This document shows, piece by piece, positions 1 through 9,160 of a DNA stretch of 64,000 nucleotides. Source of the stretch: Amycolatopsis sp. 2-15 (GTDB lineage: Bacteria > Actinomycetota > Actinomycetes > Mycobacteriales > Pseudonocardiaceae). Positions within the stretch are counted from its first letter, which is position 1. The number at the start of each line of letters is the position of its first letter. The DNA lies in contig NZ_CP127294.1 of NCBI RefSeq assembly GCF_030285625.1, forward strand, positions 3,730,001 through 3,794,000, read 5' to 3'. The position numbers and the translations under genes are program-made. The notes beneath the pieces were generated by a model. That model was not told where the DNA came from, ran no database searches, and saw only the letters and a list, made by a program, of their open reading frames with translations.

Positions 1-984
1 CCGGCCGTCATTGCGCACGCGGACCTGCAGCTCGCTCTCCTGGCGGTGGAGGTCGACGTCCACCGCGGTGGCTTTCCTGGCGTGGCGGTGCACGTTGGTG
101 AGGGACTCCAGCACCACACGGTAGGCCGACGAAGCGACCTCGGGCGGCACGTCGTCGAGACTGCCCTCCACGCGCAGCCGGGCCCGCGGGCGGTCGAAAC
201 CGTCGACCAGGGCGGTGAGCTCGGGCAGACCGGCGAGCGGGGCGAGCGGGGCGGCGTCGGCGTCCGGGGAACGAAGCATCCCGACCATCCGGCGCATGGC
301 GGTCATCGCCTCGCCGCCGGCGTCCTGGATTTCCTGCAGCGCCTGTGCGACCGCCTCGGGCTCTTCGTCCACGACCTCGTGCGCTCCCTGCGCGAGCACG
401 ACGATGCCCGTCACGTGATGGGCGACGAAGTCGTGCAGGTCTCGCGCGAACTCGGCGCGCTGTTCCGCTTTCACCGTGCCGATCTCGGCTTCCCGGGCCG
501 TGCGGACGAGCTTCAGGTAGGCCGCGACCGCGGTCGTGGACGTGGCGATGAACAGCAGGACGAGCGAGAAGATCACGGCGTGGTCGGTGAACCCCTTCTG
601 CAGGGGCTGGGTGGTCACGGCTACGAGCACGAGCGCGACGAGCGGGGCCGCGCGCCAGGACCGGAGCCGGATCGTCGTCGTGAAGAGGACTCCCAGCAGC
701 GCGGCGGTCTCGACGAGGCCCCAGTCCGTGTTGACCTCCTGCCCGGACGTGCCGAACAGCCAGGTCGTGGTGATCGACGCCGCGCCGGCCGCGGTGGCGA
801 GCATCGAGTGGGGCCGCAGCCACGCGGCGGTGGCGAGCACCGCGGTGACCAGTCCGCAGGGGCCGTACCAAGGCATCCGGGACGGCATCTGCAGGACCCC
901 GGCGCCGGCGTCGACCAGCGCCAGTACCACCAAAGCCGCGGGCGCCGCCCACTTCCAGGCCGACCTCATCCACTGGATCTTCAC
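1..984 (-). CDS. Sensor histidine kinase, partial (C-terminus beyond left edge)
   Basis: Two-component sensor kinase of the actinobacterial DHp_3 type, which passes phosphate from a membrane-bound kinase to a response regulator. The minus-strand reading gives about 160 residues rich in hydrophobic segments, then a dimerisation helix with LHDFVAHH (phosphoacceptor His near residue 184), then the start of the ATPase domain with an N-box like NVHRHARKA before the sequence leaves the window. I chose the GTG at 984; an ATG lies five codons inside. The partner regulator would lie to the left, outside the window. It is divergent from an ABC efflux pair, a common arrangement for antibiotic- or envelope-stress-responsive systems, so it may control that pair (inference). 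Confidence 0.85.
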   Translation of the reverse strand, partial: MKIQWMRSAWKWAAPAALVVLALVDAGAGVLQMPSRMPWYGPCGLVTAVLATAAWLRPHSMLATAAGAASITTTWLFGTSGQEVNTDWGLVETAALLGVLFTTTIRLRSWRAAPLVALVLVAVTTQPLQKGFTDHAVIFSLVLLFIATSTTAVAAYLKLVRTAREAEIGTVKAEQRAEFARDLHDFVAHHVTGIVVLAQGAHEVVDEEPEAVAQALQEIQDAGGEAMTAMRRMVGMLRSPDADAAPLAPLAGLPELTALVDGFDRPRARLRVEGSLDDVPPEVASSAYRVVLESLTNVHRHARKATAVDVDLHRQESELQVRVRNDGR

Positions 985-1057
985 GTGAGCCGACTGTAGG
1001 CCGCCGCGGCCGCACAGAGATCAGCCGATCGGCCGAGGTGGTTCGTGCTTACGGCAG

Positions 1058-1777
1058 ATGGCGCGCCGGACAAGGCCGACGACGATCGCGGTCGTGAAAC
1101 CGTTCACCACTGAAGCCGCCGTGGCCGCGCGTGAGCTGACCAAGCTCTACGGCACCGGCGCGGCCGCCGTGCGGGCCCTCGACGACGTCAGCGTTTCGTT
1201 CGAGGCCGGCGCGTTCAGCGCGATCATGGGGCCGTCGGGATCCGGGAAGTCGACGTTGATGCACTGCCTGGCCGGCCTGGAGACGCCGACGTCGGGACAC
1301 GTGTTCGTCGGCTCGCTCGACCTGGCGGGGCAGCCCGACCGGGTCCTGACGGCGGTGCGCCGGGATCGGATCGGGTTCGTGTTCCAGGCGTTCAACCTCC
1401 TGCCGTCGATGAGCGCGCAGGACAACATCGTGCTGCCGTTGCGGCTGGCCGGGCGGAAGGCGGACCAGGCCTGGTTCTCGACGCTCACGGAGTTCCTGGG
1501 GCTGCGCGAGCGGCTCGCGCACCGGCCCGCGGAGCTGTCGGGCGGTCAGCAGCAGCGCGTCGCGCTCGCGCGGGCGCTCGTGACGCGACCGGACGTCGTG
1601 TTCGCCGACGAGCCCACGGGCAGCCTCGATTCCACCGCGGGCACCGAAGTCCTCACGCTGCTGCGCCACTGCGTGCGCGAGTTCGGGCAGACGGTGGTCA
1701 TGGTGACGCACGACGAGCGCGCGGCGGGGCACGCGGACCGGGTCGTGCACATGGCCGACGGGAAGGTCTCCGAGTGA
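1058..1777 (+). CDS. ABC transporter ATP-binding protein, MacB/LolD type
   Basis: Cytoplasmic ATPase that powers the permease encoded next. Walker A is GPSGSGKS (about residues 57-64), the signature is LSGGQQQR, Walker B is VVFADEPTGSLDS, and the H-loop follows in MVTHDERA. The EPTGSLD box is typical of the LolD/MacB subfamily, which works mechanically with FtsX-like permeases rather than as an importer. An in-frame GTG at 1094 is an alternative and perhaps better start, since the ATG gives 12 extra residues without family similarity. The stop overlaps the permease start by 4 nt (GTGA), indicating translational coupling. It is divergent from a sensor kinase. Function is certain at family level; the substrate is unknown. 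Confidence 0.9.
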   Translation: MARRTRPTTIAVVKPFTTEAAVAARELTKLYGTGAAAVRALDDVSVSFEAGAFSAIMGPSGSGKSTLMHCLAGLETPTSGHVFVGSLDLAGQPDRVLTAVRRDRIGFVFQAFNLLPSMSAQDNIVLPLRLAGRKADQAWFSTLTEFLGLRERLAHRPAELSGGQQQRVALARALVTRPDVVFADEPTGSLDSTAGTEVLTLLRHCVREFGQTVVMVTHDERAAGHADRVVHMADGKVSE

Positions 1778-3582
1778 AGCGCTTCCTGCCAGTCGTGGCC
1801 ATCGGTTTCGCGGCGTTCTTCGCCTTCGGCGCCGTGCTGGCCCAGGGGATCACGGCGGCGACGCTGGCTCGCGGACACGTCGGTCACCTCGACCAGATCT
1901 CGGCGGTGCTCGCCGCGTTCGTGCTCGTGGCCGCACTCACCGCCGTTCTCGTCGCGACCACGGTCTTCCGCATCACCTTCGCCCAGCGCACGGGGGAGCT
2001 GGCACTGCTGCGGCTGCTGGGCGCGGGCCGCGGCCGGGTCGCGGTGCGGATGATCGGCGAAGGGGTGGTGACGGGCTTGCTGGCCTCGGGTGCGGGTGTG
2101 CTCGCCGCGTTCGCGGTCGGCAGCGCGGCTCCGCTCGCCGGCTTGCCCGCGCCGGAATTCCCCTGGGCGGGGGCTGTCGCGGTGGCGTTCGGCGGCGCGG
2201 GGATCACCGCGCTGGCCGTGGTTTCCCCGGCCGTCGCGGCGTCCGGGGTGGCGCCCTTGCAGGCGTTGCGGGAATCGTCGGTGCAGGACGACGGTGTGCG
2301 TCGGGTGCGGCTGGTCGCCGGCGCGCTCGCGCTGCTGGGTGCCGTGGTCCTCCTGGTCAGCACGCTGATGAGCGGGCTGGGCGACGACGCGCGCCCGGCC
2401 GGCGTGACGGAGAGCCTGCTGACCCGGACGGTGTTGAGCGCGGCCCTGTTCTTCTGCGCGTTCGCCTGCTTCGGGTCGGTGCTGATGCCTGGTCTGCTCC
2501 GGGTGGCAGGTCTTCTGACGCGCCGGTTCGGGGCCGTCGGGCGGCTGGCGGTGTCCGGAGTGGGCGGCGCGCCGCGCCGGGCCGCGGCGGTGACCATGTC
2601 GGTCGCGCTCGGGGTCTCGGTGGTGATCGGCAGCCTCGCCGGCGCCGCGAGCATGCGAGCCAACGGGGAGACCGAGATGGCCTCCTCGTACCCGACGGAT
2701 CTGGAACTCACCGGCAGCTTTCCCTCCGGCTACGAGGAAACCCTGCGTGCCGCCGGTCTCCGGCACGTGCTCGGTTACCGGCGCCTCGACGTGGGGTTCA
2801 CCAGCGCGACGGACCACATCGTCGCGGGCTCGACCGACGTGACTCTGCCGGACCTGCCGACGGCGGACCGGCTCGACGTGGCGACCGGGTCCCTGCACGG
2901 CGTGGTGCTGGGCGGCGCGCTCGCCCGCACGTTGCACGTGTCCGCCGGCGAGCACCTCCGGCTCGAAGCGCGTGGCCGGTCGGTCGAGGTGACGGTCGGG
3001 GGCACCCTGCACGGCTCAGTGCCGCTGGGGAGCGCGGTGCTCGGGAGTGACGTGCTCGACGCACTCGGCGCGCCGGCCGAGCTCGACGGTTTCCTCGCCG
3101 ATGGCAGCGAGCGCGCCGTACCCGCCGGCAACGACATCCAGGTCGAGTCACTGGCCCAGTCGCGGGAGAAGAAGGAGAGCTGGCTGGGGTCGTTGTCGGT
3201 GCTCGCGGTGGTGTTGCTCGCGCTGACACTGGTGATCGCCGTGGTCGGGATCGGTGCGACCACTTCGCTCTCGGTCCTGGAGCGCGTGCGCGAGTCGGCC
3301 CTGCTGCGTGCCATCGGCCTGTCGCGGCGCCGGCTACGGACGATGATCACGCTCGAATCCGCCGTCTACGGTCTCCTCGGTTCCGTCCTGGGCCTGGTGA
3401 TCGGCCTGGTGCACGCGTGGCTCGCCGTCTTGGCTCTCGGCGAGGACTGGCCGCTGCGTGTCCCGGTCCTCCCGCTGGCCGCGGTCGTCGTGGCTCTGGT
3501 GGTGCTGAGCGCGGCGGCGGGCTTGGTTCCGGCCCGCCGAGCCGCGCGCGTCAGCCCGGCTGCGGGGCGGACCGACGGCTGA
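1774..3582 (+). CDS. ABC transporter permease, FtsX-like
   Basis: 602-residue membrane partner of the upstream ATPase. There is an N-terminal membrane segment, a block of three or four helices near residues 40-280, an extracytoplasmic region near 280-460, and a second FtsX-type helix block in the last 140 residues containing the typical stretch RESALLRAIGLSRRRL. Family members export or rearrange envelope lipids, peptides or antibiotics. GTG start within the overlap with the ATPase stop. At about 600 residues it is shorter than the roughly 800-residue two-FtsX-domain proteins. Its 3' end overlaps the convergent glycosidase-like gene by about 30 nt. Substrate unknown. Confidence 0.85.
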   Translation: MKRFLPVVAIGFAAFFAFGAVLAQGITAATLARGHVGHLDQISAVLAAFVLVAALTAVLVATTVFRITFAQRTGELALLRLLGAGRGRVAVRMIGEGVVTGLLASGAGVLAAFAVGSAAPLAGLPAPEFPWAGAVAVAFGGAGITALAVVSPAVAASGVAPLQALRESSVQDDGVRRVRLVAGALALLGAVVLLVSTLMSGLGDDARPAGVTESLLTRTVLSAALFFCAFACFGSVLMPGLLRVAGLLTRRFGAVGRLAVSGVGGAPRRAAAVTMSVALGVSVVIGSLAGAASMRANGETEMASSYPTDLELTGSFPSGYEETLRAAGLRHVLGYRRLDVGFTSATDHIVAGSTDVTLPDLPTADRLDVATGSLHGVVLGGALARTLHVSAGEHLRLEARGRSVEVTVGGTLHGSVPLGSAVLGSDVLDALGAPAELDGFLADGSERAVPAGNDIQVESLAQSREKKESWLGSLSVLAVVLLALTLVIAVVGIGATTSLSVLERVRESALLRAIGLSRRRLRTMITLESAVYGLLGSVLGLVIGLVHAWLAVLALGEDWPLRVPVLPLAAVVVALVVLSAAAGLVPARRAARVSPAAGRTDG

Positions 3583-4504
3583 CGGTGGAGCGCGCGACGA
3601 TGAGGTCGCGGATGGCGGCAAACGCCGGCTTGCGAGAGTAGTCGTCACGCAGCAGCCCGAAGCCGCTGGTCCACCCAGCGTCGGTGCGGGTGTCGCGAAG
3701 TCCGAAGAACTCATACGCCGCAACGCCGACGCTCGAGTCCACAATGGTGTTCGCGACGGTCTCGAGGACGACGCGCTGGGTCGCCTCCTCCCGGTCGTCG
3801 CCGGTGGGCCAGCCCGTTTCGGTGATGTGGATGGGCGTGGTCGTCGGGACGCCGGCCTCTGTAGTGACCGAGCGGAATCCCGTGAGCAGGACCGTCACGG
3901 CGCCGGCGAGCCGGTCGTGCGGGATGCGGCGGAAGACGTCGGGGAAGAGGTCCAGGCCGACGAAGTCCAGGCGCGCCAGGTGGTCCGGGCCGATCGCCGA
4001 GGCCAGCCGGCCCCAGAACGCCGGGTCGGCGGGACCCGCCGAGTTCACTCCGATCTCGACGTCGGCGCCGAGGCGCTCGCGTTCGTCGAAGGCCGCGGCG
4101 ACGCCGGCGCCGACGGCTTCGAAGCAACTCGGGCTGCCGCCGTCGAGCGGAGCCGGCACGTTGAGCTCCTCACCGACCTGCACCTTGCCGCCGCCCCACG
4201 CGGCGACGTCGCGGACGGCTTGGCGTACGAAGCCGGCGAAGGCCGCCGGGTCGGGTTCGCGGCTCTGGTAACACGCGACCAGGTCGATCAGCCGGCCGTC
4301 GCCCGTGTACAGCTCGGGCCGTTCGGGCGTCCGGCGCCACTCGTTCCCGAAGTGCCGGTAGCAGCGGACGTAGAAGTGCGGCGCTTCCCCTTGGAGTTCT
4401 TTCAAAGCCGCCAACGTCGCGCCCGGGTCTTCCGGTGGGCAGGGCAGCGGCTTCAACTCGACCAGGTCGGCGTCGACGACACCGGGCCAGATCCCGAAGA
4501 TCAC
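3551..4504 (-). CDS. Clan-A glycoside-hydrolase-like protein
   Basis: 317-residue cytosolic protein (no signal peptide) that looks like a single (beta/alpha)8 glycosidase-type barrel. A strand-4-like GEELN carries candidate acid/base Glu 112 or 113, and HITETGWP near residues 227-233 carries the candidate nucleophile Glu229; the second pattern is typical of GH17/GH53/GH5-related clan-A proteins. The canonical Asn-Glu acid/base pair is not exact, so activity is uncertain. The start is the GTG at 4504 because a strong GAGGAGG precedes it by a few bases; longer in-frame openings would read through the operator. It is divergent from PadR across two identical palindromes, so it is probably PadR-repressed. 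Function inferred from fold motifs only. Confidence 0.6.
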   Translation of the reverse strand: MIFGIWPGVVDADLVELKPLPCPPEDPGATLAALKELQGEAPHFYVRCYRHFGNEWRRTPERPELYTGDGRLIDLVACYQSREPDPAAFAGFVRQAVRDVAAWGGGKVQVGEELNVPAPLDGGSPSCFEAVGAGVAAAFDERERLGADVEIGVNSAGPADPAFWGRLASAIGPDHLARLDFVGLDLFPDVFRRIPHDRLAGAVTVLLTGFRSVTTEAGVPTTTPIHITETGWPTGDDREEATQRVVLETVANTIVDSSVGVAAYEFFGLRDTRTDAGWTSGFGLLRDDYSRKPAFAAIRDLIVARSTVSRRSAPQPG

Positions 4505-4520
4505 AGGTACCTCCTCATAG

Positions 4521-4544
4521 CCGTATACGGCTAACCGTATACGG
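4521..4544. promoter_or_regulatory. Tandem palindromic operator, PadR-type
   Basis: The perfect palindrome CCGTATACGG occurs twice, at 4521-4530 and 4535-4544, centres 14 bp apart. The first extends to AGCCGTATACGGCT (4519-4532). Both lie in the short divergent spacer between padR (start 4566) and the glycosidase-like gene (start 4504), where a repressor would block both promoters. The binding protein is inferred from position; the repeat itself is directly visible. Confidence 0.75.
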
Positions 4545-4565
4545 GCAATGGGGTAATGTTCAAGC

Positions 4566-5102
4566 GTGCCCAAGAACGCGCTCGACAACCCGTTGGTGCT
4601 GCCGATCCTCGGCCTGCTCGTGGAGCAGCCACGCCACGCGTACGCGGTGTTCAGCGAAGTCCGCGGCCGCTACGGCTACCTCGAAGTGCGCAACGCGACC
4701 GTCTACACGCTGCTGGAGCGGCTCACGGCCGAAGGCTGGGTCGCCGCGACGGGCGGTGCCGAGCGCGACGTGCTCGCGGTGACCGACGACGGCGTGGCGG
4801 CGCTGGCCGAGCGTGTGCGCAAGCAGCTCGGTGCGGATCTGACCGGTGGGCCGCCGTTCGTGACGGCGTTGGCGTACCTCGGGATTCTGCCGCCGGCGGA
4901 AGCGCAAGCCGTGCTGCGCGAGCGGATCGAGCTCGTCCGCGAGGAGATCGAGGGGCTCGAAACAGTCACGCGCGAAGCGGCCACACTCGAGGTCCACATG
5001 ATCGAGGCCCACTACCTGCTGTCGCGGCTGCACCACGACGTCGAGTGGCTCGAGGGCACGGCGGACCGCATCGGCGACGGCGAGCTCGCCTGGCCTCAGT
5101 GA
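4566..5102 (+). CDS. PadR family transcriptional regulator
   Basis: 178-residue repressor. A winged helix occupies about residues 8-85 with the family pattern LPILGLLVEQPRHAYAV and NATVYTLLERL, followed by a C-terminal coiled-coil dimerisation region (about 100-175). PadR proteins usually repress their own gene and a divergent neighbour until a small ligand, often a phenolic acid or a transporter substrate, binds. GTG start; no strong ribosome-binding site is visible, and the operator lies only 20-45 nt upstream. The stop overlaps the convergent ABC ATPase stop by a few bases. The likely target is the glycosidase-like gene. Ligand unknown. Confidence 0.88.
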   Translation: MPKNALDNPLVLPILGLLVEQPRHAYAVFSEVRGRYGYLEVRNATVYTLLERLTAEGWVAATGGAERDVLAVTDDGVAALAERVRKQLGADLTGGPPFVTALAYLGILPPAEAQAVLRERIELVREEIEGLETVTREAATLEVHMIEAHYLLSRLHHDVEWLEGTADRIGDGELAWPQ

Positions 5103-5716
5103 CCGGCGCCCGTCAACGAGATCGTGCGGTCGGTGTGCGCGGCCAGCAGGGGGTCGTGGCTGGCAACGAGCACGGCGGCGCCCTCGTCGGCGGCGGTGCG
5201 CAGGCGGGCGAGGACGACTTCGGCGTGGGTGCGGTCCTGGTGTGACGTGGGTTCGTCGGCGAGCACGAGAGTCGGCGCGGTGGCGAGGGCGCGGCCGACG
5301 GCGGCGCGTTGTTGTTCCCCACGGCTGATTTCGGTGGGGAGGCGGTCGGCGAACTTGGCGAGGTCGAGGGTTTCCAGCAGCTTGGCGAGGTCGGCGTTGC
5401 CGCCGGTGCGGGCGGCTAAGGCGAGGTTGTCGGCGACCGTCAGCTGGTCGAACAACCCGATGGACTGCGGCACGAAACCCAGGTGCTGCCACGGCATTCG
5501 GGCCAGAGGGACGTCCGGCAGCAACGACCCCGGCGTGACACTGCCGGTGTCCGGGGTTTCCCAGCCGCCGGCGATCATCAGCAGCGTGCTCTTGCCGGAA
5601 CCCGAAGGGCCGGTCAACGCCACCAGTTCGCCGGGCCGCAGCTCGAAGCTGATCGGGCGCAGCACCTGCGTGCGGCGGTAGCTCTTCGAGACGTCGGTGA
5701 GCGTCAGCACGGTCAT
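5096..5716 (-). CDS. ABC transporter ATP-binding protein
   Basis: 206-residue ATPase with Walker A GPSGSGKS (about residues 35-42), a Q-loop in GFVPQSIG, a signature altered to ISRGEQQR, Walker B LVLADEPTS and the H-loop SHDP. The signature has Arg where LSGGQ has Gly, a modest deviation that also occurs in paired ATPases of this FtsX class. It is the last gene of a minus-strand unit: permease, ATPase, ATPase; its start overlaps the previous ATPase stop by 4 nt (ATGA). Two non-identical ATPases could form a heterodimer working with the single large permease (inference). Cytoplasmic; substrate unknown. Confidence 0.87.
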   Translation of the reverse strand: MTVLTLTDVSKSYRRTQVLRPISFELRPGELVALTGPSGSGKSTLLMIAGGWETPDTGSVTPGSLLPDVPLARMPWQHLGFVPQSIGLFDQLTVADNLALAARTGGNADLAKLLETLDLAKFADRLPTEISRGEQQRAAVGRALATAPTLVLADEPTSHQDRTHAEVVLARLRTAADEGAAVLVASHDPLLAAHTDRTISLTGAGH

Positions 5717-6384
5717 CGGATGCGTCCGTCCACGAGTTCGATCACGTCGTCGGCCACGGTGACCAGCTCGGGGTCGTGAGTGGCGACCACGATGGCCTGC
5801 CCGAGGGCCGCCAGCCGGCGAACGGCGTCGCCGACGAGGTGGGCCGACGCGCGGTCGAGCTGGGCCGTGGGTTCGTCGGCGAGCAGCGCGGCCGGGTCGC
5901 CGGCGGCCGCGAAGGCGAGGGCGAGGGCGACGCGTTGCTGTTCGCCGCCGGACAGGCCGCTGGGTCTGCTGTCGCCGCGGTGCCCGAGGCCGAGGGTGGC
6001 GAGCAGCTCGCTCGACGGGGTGCCGGTGCCGCGCAGGCGGGCGGCGAGTTCGAGGTGCTCGTCGACGGTGAGGTAACCGAGCAGGTTGTCGACGGGGTTC
6101 TGGAAGACGTAGCCGAGCCGTTTCCGGCGCAGCCCCCGGCGGCCGCGGGCCGACAACGCCGTCGCGTCGACGCCGTCGACCTCGACGCGGCCGCGGACGG
6201 GACGTTCGAGACAGGCGAGGATCCACAGCAGCGTCGACTTCCCGGAGCCGGACGGTCCGACGAGCGCGGTGACCCGGCCGCGGGCCGCGTACACCGAAAC
6301 CTCTTGCAGGGCAACGACGTCGTGCGTCGCGGTCCGGTAGGTCTGGTGCACGTCTTCGCACCGCAGCGCGTCAGTTCGTGTCAC
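5713..6384 (-). CDS. ABC transporter ATP-binding protein
   Basis: 223-residue ATPase with Walker A GPSGSGKS, signature LSGGEQQR, Walker B ALLADEPTAQLD and H-loop THDP, all canonical. The start is the GTG at 6384, which overlaps the expected permease stop (TGA at 6371-6373) in another frame, the usual translational coupling. In the sequence as given, the permease frame runs without a stop straight into this one because a base is missing in a C run near 6399-6404, which would create a permease-ATPase fusion. I treat them as two genes because the fused junction residues look unlike coding sequence while the other frame gives a typical permease end, SEVLRD. Confidence 0.85.
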   Translation of the reverse strand: MTRTDALRCEDVHQTYRTATHDVVALQEVSVYAARGRVTALVGPSGSGKSTLLWILACLERPVRGRVEVDGVDATALSARGRRGLRRKRLGYVFQNPVDNLLGYLTVDEHLELAARLRGTGTPSSELLATLGLGHRGDSRPSGLSGGEQQRVALALAFAAAGDPAALLADEPTAQLDRASAHLVGDAVRRLAALGQAIVVATHDPELVTVADDVIELVDGRIR

Positions 6385-9065
6385 GCAGCACCTCCGAAGG
6401 GGGGCGCGCGAGACGGCGCGCTGGGCGGTGAGGGTGGCGAGCACGGCGGCCAGCAGGGTCGCCGCGGCGAGGCGCGCGGTGAGCGACCACGGAGCGGCGA
6501 TCAGGGTGCCGGGCGCGGCGGCGGGGTCGAGGTCGTAGCCGGCGCTGGTGATGGCGACGGCGATCGCGGCGAAGCCGAGGCCTGCGACGAAGCCGGTGGC
6601 CAGCAGGCCGCCGACTTCGTAGAGCAGGGCCCGCCAGTGGGAGCGGGGCCCGATGTCCATGCGCCGCAACAACAAGTACGCGCTGCGCCGCGCCCGGGCC
6701 CGCGAATTCAGGTACAGCAACAGCCCCACGAGGACGATCGCGCCGGCCAGCACGGACACCGCGGTGAGGAACAGGAACGTGTAGGTGATCGCCGCGTAGA
6801 CACCGTTGGCAGTCACGTCCTGGGCCTGGCTCGGCGTGCCGACGGGTACATGCGCGGCGGACAGCGCGGGCACGATCCGCGCCGGGTCGCCGCGCAGCCA
6901 CAGCTCGTGGTGCAGGTTCTTACCTGCCAGCCGGGTGAGCACGTCGCGGCGGACGAACATCAGCGGGACCCCGGCGCTCTTCCCGGGCAGCTGCGCGACG
7001 CTCGTGACGGAGAAGTCGACGGGGTGGCCGTTGATCTCCACCTGCGTCGGCCCGGACACCCCGGGGATCCCGGCCAGCACGCCGGCCGGTGCGCCGGGTG
7101 CGTTCAGGCCGGCGATCAGGTAGTCGAGGGTCGGACCGGGCAGGAGGTTGTCCCAGAAGGCGGTGCTGGTGAACGACGCGGGGTCGACGCCGAGGACGTT
7201 GCCGGTGGTGTGCCCGACCGTGCCGGAGTCGTAGCGCTCGACGAAGCTCGCCGGGAACCCGGGCGGCGCCTGCGTGGGCCCGGTCAGGTCGACGACCACG
7301 TCGGTGCCGACCACGAGCTGGCCTTCGGCGTGCAGCGTGCGCTCGACGGAGCCGGTGACCGTGGTCGCGTTAGACCGACAGCGCGATCGGGATCGCCGTC
7401 GCGCCGATCAGCACGGCCGCTGCGGCCGGCGCGGACGCGAGCCGCCGCCACGACAGGAACGCCACTGCCCGCGACAGCGACACCGGGCGCAGGCGTACCA
7501 CGGAGAACCGGACGATGCGCGCGGCCAGCAGAGCCAAGCCGATCACCAGCAACAGCGGCACCACGATCAGCCGGGGCGGGATCCGCGCGACGGTCCCCGC
7601 CGCACCGACACCGGCTTCCGGATCGTCAGCGAGCACGAAATAACAGACAAGCGCCGCGCCAAGCGGCAGCAGCTCCCACGGCCAGTTGCGGCGGCGGGTG
7701 GTGCGCGCGTCGAACAACGCGGTGATCCGGCGCCCGCTGGAAACGCGATCGCGCCCAGCGTCACCAGCAGTGCGGCGGCGGCGCCGAGCACCGATCCGAC
7801 CAGCGCGCCGGGGGTGACGAGCGGGCTCGGCCCCAGCGCCGCCACCAGGTAGCGCGCGAGGAACCAGCCCGCGACACTGCCGAGCACCACGATCGTGCCG
7901 ACCTCCAGCACCGCTTTGCCCACCAGCGCGAACGGTCCCACCCCACGCGAGGACAGCACCGCGAGCTCCGCGCGGCACCGGTCCACCCAGAACGAGCCCG
8001 CTGCTGCGGCGATCACCAGCCCGGCCAGCGCGCCGACCACGCCCATCGGCACGACGGTGGTGGCCAGCGGGGTGGTCACCTGGTCGGCGCGCACCACCAT
8101 GCCGCCCAGCGAAGACGTGTACTCCGTGCTGCCGAAGCGGTGGAACGCCTGCCCGAGCGGGTCGTCGGGATTCTCGGTGCGGGCGCGGACGTGCTCCAGC
8201 CCGGCCACCACGGGCGGCGCGCTCGCCGTGGTCATCTCCGTGGTGTCGACGGAGCTCTCCACCAGGTTCTGCGCGCCGGAGTCCGGTGTGGCGATGTGGA
8301 AGAAGTCGTCCGGAGACACGAGTGCCACCGGATAGGGGCCGGTGCTCGACAGCGGGCTGCCGCGGTAGAGGCCGACGAGGCTGCACCAGTACTGCTGGTC
8401 CGGTAGCGAACGCAGGTCGCGGTAGATCCCGGCGACGCGCATCGTCGACGTGCTGCCGCCTTCGGGCGCGGTGGCTTTGCCGGTGGGCTTGAGGTCGTTG
8501 CGGGAGCCGCCGCGGACGGTCACGAGGTCGCCGCGTGGAGGTTCTTGAGCGCCGCGAACTGGTCCGGCAGCCAGATGCCCGGCCCGGTCCCGCGCTGGAC
8601 GACCTGGATGTGGTCCTGGAAGCCGGTGCGTGAGATGAGGTTGACGACCGTTTGCTCGGGGTGCGCCGGCGTGCCTGTCGCCGTTTCCACCGACGCGCCG
8701 GAGACCACGGTCGACACCGGCGCCGAAGCCCGCGGCACGTCGGCGGTGGCCTGGCCGGCCAGCTTCGCGCGGGTGTCGTAAAGAGTCTTCCCGACCTGCT
8801 CGGCCACGGCGGGGTCGCGCTGCTGCATCGGCAGGCCGCCCTGCCACTGCGCGCCGACCGCCCAGCCGCACGCCAGAGACGTCTGCTGCTGCAGTGTCGC
8901 GTTGCCCGCCGCCGAAAGGAACGGTGCGACGGCTGTGGCGGGAAGCGCCACCAGAACCGCGGCCGCCGCGACGGCGATCACCACCGCCGGATTGCGCCAC
9001 CCCGTTCGCAAGGCCCGCGACCACGGCGTGGGCAACCCCCTCCTCGGCATGTCGAGGAGTTTCAC
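6371..9065 (-). pseudogene. FtsX-like ABC permease interrupted by four single-base indels
   Basis: About 900 residues of a two-block FtsX permease can be assembled only by changing frame four times: near 8531 (one C short on the plus strand), near 7744 (one base short), at 7370-7372 (one extra T, making a stop after IALSV where IALSVYATTV is expected) and in the G6 run at 6399-6404 (one base short). The N-terminal part (9065 to about 8530) holds a signal-anchor helix and extracytoplasmic domain; helices with FtsX features follow to 6371. Both partner ATPases downstream are intact. Either a recent pseudogene or uncorrected homopolymer sequencing errors; all four changes are single bases and the rest of the reading is clean, so I lean toward errors. 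Confidence 0.75.
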
Positions 9066-9160
9066 ACAAGCGTTTGCCGGTCAGGGTGCGCCGAGATCGT
9101 TTCGAAACGGCAGGCTGGCCGACCGCGCCCGCGCGACGACGGGCTGTGGCGGAATCCCGC

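Noticed and set aside
8..1015. Closed minus-strand frame of 335 codons at the left edge
   Set aside because: It is Arg/Gly/Pro-rich without any family similarity, while another minus frame gives a clear histidine kinase that runs off the edge.
1024..1033. GCCGATCGGC palindrome between the kinase and ABC genes
   Set aside because: Only 10 bp and GC-rich; such palindromes are expected by chance in this genome.
6395..6410. Programmed frameshift at the C6 run linking permease and ATPase
   Set aside because: No stimulatory structure is evident and three other single-base lesions in the same gene make error or decay simpler.
5776..7725. Plus-strand open frame of 649 codons opposite the ABC genes
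   Set aside because: Low-complexity, Gly/Arg-rich, no start signals, and opposite two clear ATPases.
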